28,750 bases of DNA from CAYTLW01 sp964438735. Its GTDB lineage: Bacteria > Myxococcota_A > UBA9042. Where the stretch lies: assembly GCA_964438735.1 (NCBI GenBank), contig CAYTLW010000099.1, forward strand, positions 1 through 28,750. Reading direction: 5' to 3'. A program made the position numbers and the translations under genes. Positions 7,994 through 15,177 of this stretch are shown in pieces (the first letter of the stretch is position 1; every line of letters begins with the position of its first letter). The notes beneath the pieces are model-generated. The model made no database searches. It worked only from the letters and a program-made list of their open reading frames with translations, and was not told the origin of the DNA.

Positions 7994-9316
7994 TCAGAGC
8001 GTGAAGGTGAAGTCCTCGACCAGCGCGCCAGGCAGCCGCATGCTGCCGGACGAGCGACGGAAATAGGTGTCCGAATCCAGCAGCAGGTCGCGCTCGGCGG
8101 TCAGGCCCAGCAGGCAACTGCCAAACATGCGATAGAGCGTCTCGTCAAAACGCATCACGTCCAGCGGCGCGACCACCTCGCCGTCTTCCACCCACAGGGT
8201 CGCAAATCGGGTCATGCCGGTGATGCGACCGGCCGGCCGATCGGAGAAGTTGGTGTACCAGAGGTTGTTGATCCACACGCCGGTGCCCAATCTCTGCGCG
8301 GCTTCGTCACGAGGCAGCTCGCCGCCCAGCAGGTCCAGCGAGTCGGGCATCTCTTCGGCCGATGCGCCGTTGGCGGGCACGCCGTACTCCTGCGCGCTGC
8401 GCGCCGACACCAGCGCGCCAGCGTGGCGGCCTGCGCGGACCAGCTCGACGGCAGCGGGACGAACGAAGCCGTCGCTGGAGAAGCCGGCCGCGACGCCATC
8501 GGCGCAATTCTCGCGCAGGTGGAATTCGGCGCTGAAGTTGTCGTTGCCTTCGGCCAGTTGCAGCAGCGCACTCTGGCAGGTGCGCACGTGCTTGAGCCCG
8601 AAGGAGTCCCAACTGAGCAGTCCGAGCAGCTCGCGGATCGCCACCGGCGACAGGTAGACCCGGTAACCTCCACGCTCCAGTTTTCGCGCCGGTCTGGCCA
8701 GCACGGCCAGTTCCCGTTTCGCGGCGGCCATCTTCCCGGCCAGCTCCGCATCGCTCCAGTCGAAGCCTGCATAGCTGGACTTCACCGCCTTGTCGCCGCG
8801 CAGGTAGAGGCTGAAGTCCAAGTTGAACGAGTGGCTGGTCATCCAGTTGCGTTGACCGTGGGAGTTGGCGAAACCGACATGAATGCCACCGCCAGCGTAG
8901 AGCCCGACCAGGTCGGCGCCATCCGCCGCGGCGATGGCCGCGTCGACCGCGTCAGCTGCCGATGGCAGGCGGTCCTCCGCTACGCGACTGCTGTGATGAA
9001 CCTCTTCGGCGATGAGCAGATGAGGGTCCTCCGGCAGCAGCGGCAACAGCTCGCGCAGGGCGTTGACCGCCTCGTCGATTCGCCGCCGGTCCTCATCGGC
9101 GCGTCCGGCCAGGGCCAGTTGTTCGGTCGCGTGACGCTGGCCGTCGATCAGGCGCACCGACAGCGTGCGTTGCTGTACGTGCCCAGCCTGGCGGATCCGC
9201 CCGTTGTTCAGCCGCACAAAGTCCGAATCCTCACCCTGAAAGTGACAGGTGAGTCGCTCCTCGCCCCGGATCCGGCCCGTGGCGTGGTCAGCGAGTGCGT
9301 GAAAGTAGTCCTGCAT
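7994..9316 (-). CDS. tldE: TldE/PmbA-family metalloprotease partner subunit
   Basis: The 440-residue product matches the usual TldE (PmbA) length of about 450. Typical features are the N-terminal TldD/E domain and the C-terminal half with GVWINNLWYTNFSDRP and the closing RLPGALVEDFTF. Like TldE in general it lacks the HExxxH zinc site, which its partner TldD supplies. The open frame begins at ATG 9340, but AAGGAG at 9323-9328 sits six bases before ATG 9316, so the latter is the start. Family knowledge: TldD and TldE form a heterodimeric cytosolic protease that degrades unfolded peptides and trims certain ribosomal peptide natural products. It lies 39 bases downstream of tldD and is the last gene of the five-gene cluster. 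Confidence 0.88.
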   Translation of the reverse strand: MQDYFHALADHATGRIRGEERLTCHFQGEDSDFVRLNNGRIRQAGHVQQRTLSVRLIDGQRHATEQLALAGRADEDRRRIDEAVNALRELLPLLPEDPHLLIAEEVHHSSRVAEDRLPSAADAVDAAIAAADGADLVGLYAGGGIHVGFANSHGQRNWMTSHSFNLDFSLYLRGDKAVKSSYAGFDWSDAELAGKMAAAKRELAVLARPARKLERGGYRVYLSPVAIRELLGLLSWDSFGLKHVRTCQSALLQLAEGNDNFSAEFHLRENCADGVAAGFSSDGFVRPAAVELVRAGRHAGALVSARSAQEYGVPANGASAEEMPDSLDLLGGELPRDEAAQRLGTGVWINNLWYTNFSDRPAGRITGMTRFATLWVEDGEVVAPLDVMRFDETLYRMFGSCLLGLTAERDLLLDSDTYFRRSSGSMRLPGALVEDFTFTL

Positions 9317-9322
9317 CTGGTG

Positions 9323-9328
9323 CTCCTT
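9323..9328 (-). promoter_or_regulatory. Strong Shine-Dalgarno site for tldE
   Basis: AAGGAG lies six bases before ATG 9316 on the minus strand. It decides the start against the in-frame ATG 9340, which would place this site inside the coding sequence. Confidence 0.75.
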
Positions 9329-9355
9329 GTGGGCGTGCATCTCACCTGGCGGCAG

Positions 9356-10786
9356 CTACGCCCCGCCAAAGACTTCGACACCGCGGAACAGACAGGTCGG
9401 CGAGGCGTGGCCGACGCGGATGATCTGATTGGGCTCGCCTTTGCCGCACCAAGGCGAGCCGTATTGCTCGTAGGTGCTGCGGTCGCCGACGCCGGCCAGG
9501 CTGCGCCAGAAGGTGGCTGAAATGCCGCGATAATTGCCCTTGCGCACGACGCCGCCGAGCTGGCCGTCTTCGATGACCCGCCCCCACTCGCAGCCGAATT
9601 GGAACTTGTTGCGCGAGTCGTCGATGGACCAGGAGCAATTGGACGACAGGAAGACGCCCCGTTCCACCTGGCCGATCAACGCCTCGAAGCTGAGGTCGCC
9701 AGGCGCCATGTTGAGATTCGCCATGCGATCCATCGGCGGGCGATTCCAGCTGGATGCGCGCGCTGCGGCCACGCCTGGCAGACCCGCCCGCGCCTGCGAA
9801 ATGCCGCCGCCCAGGGGGCGTTGCAGGATGCCGTGTCGGATGATCCAGGCGTGTTCCGCCGGCAATCCGTCGTCATCGAAGGCGAAGGTGGCGAACTGGT
9901 CGGGCGCGCTCGGGTCATAGCAGACGTTCATCAACTCGGAGCCATAGCGATAGCTGCCGAACATGTCGGGGGTGACGAAGCTGGTGCCGGCGTAGTTGCG
10001 CTCGTCACCGAGGATGCGGTCCAGTTCCAGCGGATGGCCGACCGACTCATGCAGCTGCAGCAGCATCTGGTCGGGCGCCAGGACCAGGTCCATCGTGCCG
10101 GTTGGGCAATCCGGCGCGTCGAGCAGGGCCATGGCTTCGGCGGCGATGCGGGGCGCCTGCTCTCGGTAGCCGATGGCGTCCAGCACCTCCAGCCCGCCCT
10201 GGTTGCACGACCCCCGGCCGCCCAGCGAACGCACCTGGGTATCGCCCGCCCGATTGGCGGTGGCGACCAGGTCGGGCACCAGCAATTCGAACTCCTGCTC
10301 CACCTCGCCGCCATCGGCGGTCAGGTAGAGAAAGCGCGTCGCCGTATGCCAAAGCGACGCCTCCCAATCGACGATCTCGTCGGCCACCTTCAGGCGGGCG
10401 CATTGTTCGCGCAGCAGGTCGAGCTTGTCGCCGACAGGAACCGTCGCCCAGGGCTGCTGCACGGCGGTGCGATAGCTGCCGGTCGGTGCCGGCATGGACA
10501 GGGTCGAGAAGTCCACCACGCAACGCCCCGCGCTCCGCCGCGCCCACGCCAACGCCCGCTCCGCGGCGGCCTTCAAGCCGGCATCGCTCAGGTCGCTCGT
10601 CGCCCCATAGCCCATGCCGCCGTCGGCGTAGACCGTCACCATGGCGCCGATATCGACCCCGCGAGTGAGGGGTTGGACAACGTCCTGGCGCACTTTGAGC
10701 ACCAGGCTGCGCTCGTCGACCAGGCGCAGGGAACAGAAGTCGGCCGCCGGCGCAATGCGGCGGAATCGGCTGCGAATATCGTCCAT
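9356..10786 (-). CDS. tldD: TldD-family zinc metalloprotease
   Basis: The zinc motif HESVGH is at residues 246-251, followed by LELDRILGDE, as in TldD proteins (HExxxH). The C-terminal WCGKGEP carries the expected third-ligand Cys position, and the protein ends in VEVFGGA like the family. The length is 476 residues against about 480 for Escherichia coli TldD. ATG 10786 was chosen because GAGAGGG precedes it and the extra residues from 10834 overlap the upstream gene. The gap to the caspase gene is 11 bases. Role by family knowledge: catalytic subunit of the TldD/TldE protease, with the active site enclosed in a barrel that accepts extended peptides. Its place directly after a caspase gene is unusual. 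Confidence 0.92.
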   Translation of the reverse strand: MDDIRSRFRRIAPAADFCSLRLVDERSLVLKVRQDVVQPLTRGVDIGAMVTVYADGGMGYGATSDLSDAGLKAAAERALAWARRSAGRCVVDFSTLSMPAPTGSYRTAVQQPWATVPVGDKLDLLREQCARLKVADEIVDWEASLWHTATRFLYLTADGGEVEQEFELLVPDLVATANRAGDTQVRSLGGRGSCNQGGLEVLDAIGYREQAPRIAAEAMALLDAPDCPTGTMDLVLAPDQMLLQLHESVGHPLELDRILGDERNYAGTSFVTPDMFGSYRYGSELMNVCYDPSAPDQFATFAFDDDGLPAEHAWIIRHGILQRPLGGGISQARAGLPGVAAARASSWNRPPMDRMANLNMAPGDLSFEALIGQVERGVFLSSNCSWSIDDSRNKFQFGCEWGRVIEDGQLGGVVRKGNYRGISATFWRSLAGVGDRSTYEQYGSPWCGKGEPNQIIRVGHASPTCLFRGVEVFGGA

Positions 10787-10797
10787 GATCCCTCTCG

Positions 10798-12252
10798 TCA
10801 ACGGGCCTTGCGCAAGCGCTTCGGACCGACCCATTCATCCCAGGTGGCGTCGTAGCCCATGTAGTGCACCAGCGACTTGTCGCCCTGGCGCTTGAGCACC
10901 ACCGCCGGATACCAGCGATTCTGCCAGCGCACCATCACCTGGGCCGCGGCGACGGGCTCACAACGCAGGCGGGTCGGCGGCACGCATTCATCCCAGTCGG
11001 CGCTATAGCCCACATAACGAATGCAGATCTTGCGTCCCTTCTTGCGCAATACGCGGGCCGGCCACCAGCGCCCCTTCCATTGCACCAGGCAGGCCCGGGC
11101 GCCACCGGCCGGATCGCGATGTACGCCCACGATCCGACTGGCCGTCAGCCACTCATTCCACACGCTTGGCCAGCCGGGATAGGTGATGTAGTGGAAGCCG
11201 TCGGCGACCTTCAACACCTTCGCCTCGTAGATCTGGCCATTCCAGGTCACGTCCAGGCGCGTGCCCGGCGGCCAGGTCTTCAAAATGAGTGGCCGCGCTT
11301 GGTCGAGCGGCACCTCGACGCGCACGTAGTCGCTGTAGTTGTACGCCTCCACCTGCACAGTGGAGGTCTTGCGCCCCAGGACGCGGGCTGGCAGGCGCCC
11401 GCCCGAGACGGGCACCGTCACCCACTGTCGAGTTGGCGCGGCGACCATGCCGCTGCTGCCCCGCTTGCGCGCCGGCTGGCCACGTGTGGTCGCAACGGTG
11501 AGCAGTCGCGCAGCCGGGGAGGCGTCGAAGCCATGACGCTGCCCTTCGCGATACTTCATCACCTCGGCGACCTCTGCTGCCAGCTCGTTCAGCCGGATGC
11601 GACCGTCGCCATCCCGATCCTGATCGCGTCTGCCAGACAGACCATCGATGACCGTCTGGGTGAAGCTCCAGCTGCCCGTCGACGCGTTCGACACCGCGGC
11701 GCTGGTCAGCGCGATGGCGGCCACGCCGCGTTTTCTGAGCGCCCGCGCGGCCACGGCCAGGCCACCGGAGTAGCAGGCGTCGGCCATGAGCAGCACCCGC
11801 GCGCCCCGGAATCGGCTGCCGATGTGACCGCTGAGCAGAGAGACCGGCAACCCGGTCGCACTGGGCCGCTTGTGGTCCAGATCCCAGGTGGCGAGCACGA
11901 CCGAGCCGTCCGGCTGGCGCAAGCCATGCCCTGCGAAGTAGACCAGCAGGGTCGCGCCGGGGCCGGTCGCGGCCACAGCCTTGTCCAGGGCCTTCAGAAT
12001 CGCCGAGCGCGTGGCCTGCCGATCCAAGAGCAGCGTGCGCGACTTCGCCGGCACCCCGCGCTTGCCGAGCAGCGCGTGCAGCTCCCTGTCCTTGCGATGA
12101 TGCGTCGGGAAGCGCACCAGCGTCTTGTCCTTCCAGGTGAGCACGCCGGCGATGACCGCCTGAGTCGAGGCATCCAGGAGGGATGCGGGCGCCGCGCTGG
12201 CCGGGGCTGCCGCCATGATCAGCAGCAGGCACAGGGCGAGAGCTGACCGCAC
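10798..12252 (-). CDS. Exported caspase-like (C14) protease with EF-hand-like loop and chromo-barrel/Tudor-knot-like repeats
   Basis: The GTG start at 12252 overlaps the last base of the upstream stop and has AAGGGA eight bases before it. It gives a clean Sec signal (MRSALALCLLLIMAAAPASA, cut near residue 20). The caspase fold follows at about 30-255, with the catalytic dyad in VYFAGHG (His109) and MADACYSGG (Cys160). A loop DQDRDGDGRIRL (about 210-222) matches an EF-hand calcium loop, fitting calcium-dependent metacaspase-type enzymes. Residues 333-374, 388-430 and 439-481 are three related modules with W.grWyPArVL...g...I.Y.Gys..WDEwV...RL, a pattern seen in chromo-barrel/Tudor-knot domains; residues 277-322 may be a fourth, decayed copy. 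The total is 484 residues. Substrate is unknown; the signal peptide argues for periplasmic or extracellular action. Confidence 0.85.
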   Translation of the reverse strand: MRSALALCLLLIMAAAPASAAPASLLDASTQAVIAGVLTWKDKTLVRFPTHHRKDRELHALLGKRGVPAKSRTLLLDRQATRSAILKALDKAVAATGPGATLLVYFAGHGLRQPDGSVVLATWDLDHKRPSATGLPVSLLSGHIGSRFRGARVLLMADACYSGGLAVAARALRKRGVAAIALTSAAVSNASTGSWSFTQTVIDGLSGRRDQDRDGDGRIRLNELAAEVAEVMKYREGQRHGFDASPAARLLTVATTRGQPARKRGSSGMVAAPTRQWVTVPVSGGRLPARVLGRKTSTVQVEAYNYSDYVRVEVPLDQARPLILKTWPPGTRLDVTWNGQIYEAKVLKVADGFHYITYPGWPSVWNEWLTASRIVGVHRDPAGGARACLVQWKGRWWPARVLRKKGRKICIRYVGYSADWDECVPPTRLRCEPVAAAQVMVRWQNRWYPAVVLKRQGDKSLVHYMGYDATWDEWVGPKRLRKAR

Positions 12253-13505
12253 TACTGGCTTCCCTTGCGCGCGTCGACCAGATCCTGGGACAGCTGCATC
12301 ACCCGTCCGGCAAGTGTCTGGGAGATCGCCCACAACATCTTGAAGGCGATGCCCTGATCCTTGCGTCCCAGGTCATAAAAACCGTCTCGAGACAAGCGGA
12401 AGAGGCGAACATCGCCGCGGGCCCGCACCGTGGCGGTGCGCTTCTGGCCACGCACCAAGGCGATCTCGCCAAAGTGTCCGCCGCTGGCGATCTGGGTCAC
12501 CACCACGTCGTCGACGAGCACGTCCAGCGCGCCATCGACAACCACGTAGAGATCCTGCCCTTCATCGCCCTGGCGCACGATGACCTCGCCCGCGGGCGCG
12601 ATGAGTTCATGCACGTATCGGAGCAACTTCAACCGCTCCTCCTGGCCCAGGTGGCGACAGAAGAAGAGATTCTTGAGGAAGTCCGCCTTCACCGTATGGG
12701 GCATAGGCTGGATGCGGGTAATCCGCGTGACCAGCTCGTCGGCCGCCGCCTGCAGCCGGGCCACCACCACCGTGATGTTGTCACCGCCGCCGCCCGCATT
12801 GGCCAGGCGCACCAGCCGCGCCGCCGGGTCGTCGGGTCGGTCGGCGTCCAGGGTCCGCCGCACATCGTCCAGCGCCGCGTAGCCGGTCAGACCGTCGCTG
12901 CACAACATCAGCGTGTCTTCCGGCATCAAGTCGACGTAGAGCAGATCCATCTGCACATTCGGCTTCTCGCCCACAGCGCGGGCCAGTACGTTCGAGAAGG
13001 CGAAGGTCGAGATCTCGTCCCGGGTGATTCGGCCCGCCTGCACCATCATTTCGGCCAGGGTGTGGTCGGTGGTCACCTGCTCCAGGCCACTCTCGCGCAG
13101 CAGGTAGAGCCGGCTGTCGCCCACATGTGCGACGAACGCGGCTTCGCGGGAGACGAGGGCGACCGTCAGGGTCGTCATCATGCCCTTGAGCTCGGGATCG
13201 CTGCGGGAGCTGGCGAAGACCTCGCCATTGGCCCGCTCGATGGCGTCCTGCAGCGCGTCGAAGACGGCCCGACGAGCGTTGTCGTCGTCGGGTTTGTTGT
13301 CGTATGCGTCGACCAGCCGGCGCAGACGCGGACCGGCGTGGGCGATCACGCGCACTGCGGTCTGGCTCGCCTGGTCGCCTGCCGCGGCGCCGCCCACGCC
13401 ATCGGCGACCACGTACAAGCCCAGGTCATCGTCGTTGAAGAGGGCGTCTTCGTTGTTGGGCCGCTTGCGTCCGGTATCGGTACGCGACCAGGATTTCCGC
13501 TTCAT
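12252..13505 (-). CDS. PP2C-type Ser/Thr phosphatase fused to a cyclic-nucleotide-binding domain
   Basis: Residues 1-250 carry PP2C motifs: RPNNEDA, VVADGVGG (metal Asp35), HVGDSRLY, LCSDGLTGY and GGGGDNITVVV. Residues about 285-400 form a CRP-type cNMP domain with phosphate-binding cassette FGEIALVRGQKRTATV at 345-360, retaining the Glu347 and Arg356 that contact the ligand. The residue after that Arg is Thr357, often linked to tolerance of cGMP. There is no transmembrane segment, so it is cytosolic. Its ATG overlaps the cyclase stop (ATGA) and its stop overlaps the caspase start, so it is translationally coupled to both. Inference: the upstream cyclase makes the ligand and the phosphatase activity responds to it. 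The target phosphoprotein is unknown; no kinase gene is adjacent. Confidence 0.92.
   Translation of the reverse strand: MKRKSWSRTDTGRKRPNNEDALFNDDDLGLYVVADGVGGAAAGDQASQTAVRVIAHAGPRLRRLVDAYDNKPDDDNARRAVFDALQDAIERANGEVFASSRSDPELKGMMTTLTVALVSREAAFVAHVGDSRLYLLRESGLEQVTTDHTLAEMMVQAGRITRDEISTFAFSNVLARAVGEKPNVQMDLLYVDLMPEDTLMLCSDGLTGYAALDDVRRTLDADRPDDPAARLVRLANAGGGGDNITVVVARLQAAADELVTRITRIQPMPHTVKADFLKNLFFCRHLGQEERLKLLRYVHELIAPAGEVIVRQGDEGQDLYVVVDGALDVLVDDVVVTQIASGGHFGEIALVRGQKRTATVRARGDVRLFRLSRDGFYDLGRKDQGIAFKMLWAISQTLAGRVMQLSQDLVDARKGSQ
12261..12266 (-). promoter_or_regulatory. Shine-Dalgarno site deciding the caspase GTG start
   Basis: AAGGGA on the minus strand lies within the end of the phosphatase gene, eight bases before GTG 12252. 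It supports a start overlapping the upstream TAG by one base, which in turn yields an ideal signal peptide. Confidence 0.6.
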
Positions 13506-15037
13506 GCCGGCTCCGAGGCGTCGCCCGAGTGCAGTTCTGCGTCGGGCCCGCCCACAGGGTCGTCAGCATCCCGCATACCGACCACGGTGTACACCTCCAG
13601 GGGTGCTGATCGGCCGCGCATGGGGTGACTGCCCATGGCAACCATATCGGTGCGCGGTTCCTGCAAACGCTTCTTCGTGGCCGCCGTCAGCAACAAGCGC
13701 GTGTCCAGCTGCTTGTTCAGTTGTTCCACGCCGGCTGCCGCGTTCACCGGGTCGCCGATGACCGCGTACTTGGTGCGCCTCTCGCTGCCGATATTGCCGA
13801 CCACCACCTCGCCCGAGTGCACGCCGATGCGCACGCGGAAATCGGGCAGACCCAGCGCCTGCCAGTGCCGCGCCGTGCCGTCGGCCTGCCAGTCATCGTT
13901 CAGCTTCACCATGGCCTCCTGCATGGCGAGCGCAGTGCGCACCGCGCGGTCGGCGTGGTCGTCCTGGCGAATCGGCGCGCCGAAGACCGCCAGGATGGCG
14001 TCGCCCTCGAACTCGATGATGGTGCCCCGTTCGGCGTCCAGCAGCGTGCTCATGGCGCCGAAATAGCGGTTGAGCAGGTCGATGATCTGGGTCGGGCTCA
14101 TGGCCTCGGAGAGCGACGAGTAGCCGCGGATGTCGCTGAACAGGATGGTCACATCCCGCACCTCGCCGCCGAGCTCCAACTGCGAGGTATCCTTGAGCAG
14201 CTCATCGACCACATCGGGGACCACGTAGCGACCGAACACGCCCTTGAGATGATCGAACTCGGCCTTGCGCCGCGACAGGTCGGCCGACACCGCGCTCAGC
14301 TGCCGCCGCAGGCCGACAATCTCGAACGCACCGCGCTCCAGCACCCCGCGCCGCACCTCTGCGGACTCCTTGCCCAGCCGCCAGCTGATGTAGAACGCCG
14401 CCGGCAGGGAGGCCGCCAGCCCGGCGGTCAGCTTGCCCACCACGTGGGTATTCAGGCGCGACAGCCAGCCGGACAACCCGGCGAACACCACCGCGTCGGT
14501 CAACATGGCCGCCACCAGCGCGACCGTCAGGGCCACAAAGACGGGCATCCGCGACCAGGCGTTCAACATGGCCTGGTAGACGACGATGATGGCGCTGGCG
14601 GCCAGCAGGATGGCCAGCGTCGAGATGACCGTCGACATCAACCCCACCTGGGCCCAGGCCTCCCGGCCGTAGAGGGACGCGTCCACATCCGGATGCAGCA
14701 GGCGCAGCGACATCACCCACTTCAGGATGTTGATCAACGCCTTGGTGATGACGATGGCCCCCAGCACCCGGCGCGCCTCGCCCGTGCCTTCGAGCGTGTA
14801 GACCAGGGCGATGCCGACCAGGATCAACGGCAGGAAGAAGAGCGAGGGGAAGTAGGCCTGGCCGCCGCCGAGCACCGCCACGAAGAGCTTGAGATGGCCC
14901 GACACCATCATGAATGCCAGCAAAAGTCCCAGGCCGGTATAGATGGGCGCCAACCCGAGCCGTGGCCGCAGGGCATAGAGCCCGGTAACCAGGGCGCCGA
15001 GGGCGGCGATCTCCAGATGCAGCAGCAACAATTCCAT
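13502..15037 (-). CDS. Membrane class III adenylate/guanylate cyclase with transporter-like N-terminal domain
   Basis: The N-terminal 220 residues hold six or seven hydrophobic segments. Motifs such as EGTGEARRVLGAI and DAVVF resemble the VUT/queuosine-precursor transporter family (moderate confidence). A linker helix with FGRYVVPDVVDELL leads into a class III catalytic domain (about 290-475): FSDIRGYSS (metal Asp302), EGDAILAVFG (metal Asp346), and Lys423 and Asp429 in TKYAVIGDPVN, which favour adenine. Asn432 is present but the transition-state Arg four residues later is Gly436 (VNAAAGVE), so activity may be low or altered. ATG 15037 has no clear ribosome site. It is the first gene of a minus-strand cluster and overlaps the next gene by four bases. 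Confidence 0.9.
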   Translation of the reverse strand: MELLLLHLEIAALGALVTGLYALRPRLGLAPIYTGLGLLLAFMMVSGHLKLFVAVLGGGQAYFPSLFFLPLILVGIALVYTLEGTGEARRVLGAIVITKALINILKWVMSLRLLHPDVDASLYGREAWAQVGLMSTVISTLAILLAASAIIVVYQAMLNAWSRMPVFVALTVALVAAMLTDAVVFAGLSGWLSRLNTHVVGKLTAGLAASLPAAFYISWRLGKESAEVRRGVLERGAFEIVGLRRQLSAVSADLSRRKAEFDHLKGVFGRYVVPDVVDELLKDTSQLELGGEVRDVTILFSDIRGYSSLSEAMSPTQIIDLLNRYFGAMSTLLDAERGTIIEFEGDAILAVFGAPIRQDDHADRAVRTALAMQEAMVKLNDDWQADGTARHWQALGLPDFRVRIGVHSGEVVVGNIGSERRTKYAVIGDPVNAAAGVEQLNKQLDTRLLLTAATKKRLQEPRTDMVAMGSHPMRGRSAPLEVYTVVGMRDADDPVGGPDAELHSGDASEPA

Positions 15038-15177
15038 CGATCAATCGCCGGATCCGGACGCAGGTTTCGAACACACCAGGTCAGCGGCCGAGCGTAGGCG
15101 CCCGGGGTTGGACAAGGCAAGGGGGCGGAGCCGGCGCGGGCGGGGCAATTCGCTGTCATTGAGGGTAGACTGCCGCC
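15038..15177. promoter_or_regulatory. Divergent intergenic region before the cyclase cluster and the glycoside hydrolase gene
   Basis: These 140 bases separate two outward-reading genes, so both promoters should lie here. A run of G-rich sequence (about 15119-15146) precedes the hydrolase gene and TAGACT near 15167-15172 is -10-like but close to the ATG. No convincing -35/-10 pair or operator dyad was found on either strand. Confidence 0.35.

Noticed and set aside
8423..12246. Several long plus-strand frames opposite tldE, tldD and the caspase gene
   Set aside because: The minus-strand proteins have conserved catalytic motifs and operon-like spacing; the plus frames have none.
12253..12333. 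Upstream extension of the caspase frame
   Set aside because: It would overlap the phosphatase gene by about 80 bases and bury the signal peptide; GTG 12252 has a good ribosome site.
10798..15037. Calling the cluster a CBASS or Pycsar anti-phage system
   Set aside because: There is no CD-NTase; the cyclase is membrane-bound with an altered active site, the sensor is a phosphatase, and the caspase has a signal peptide. The similarity is only general.
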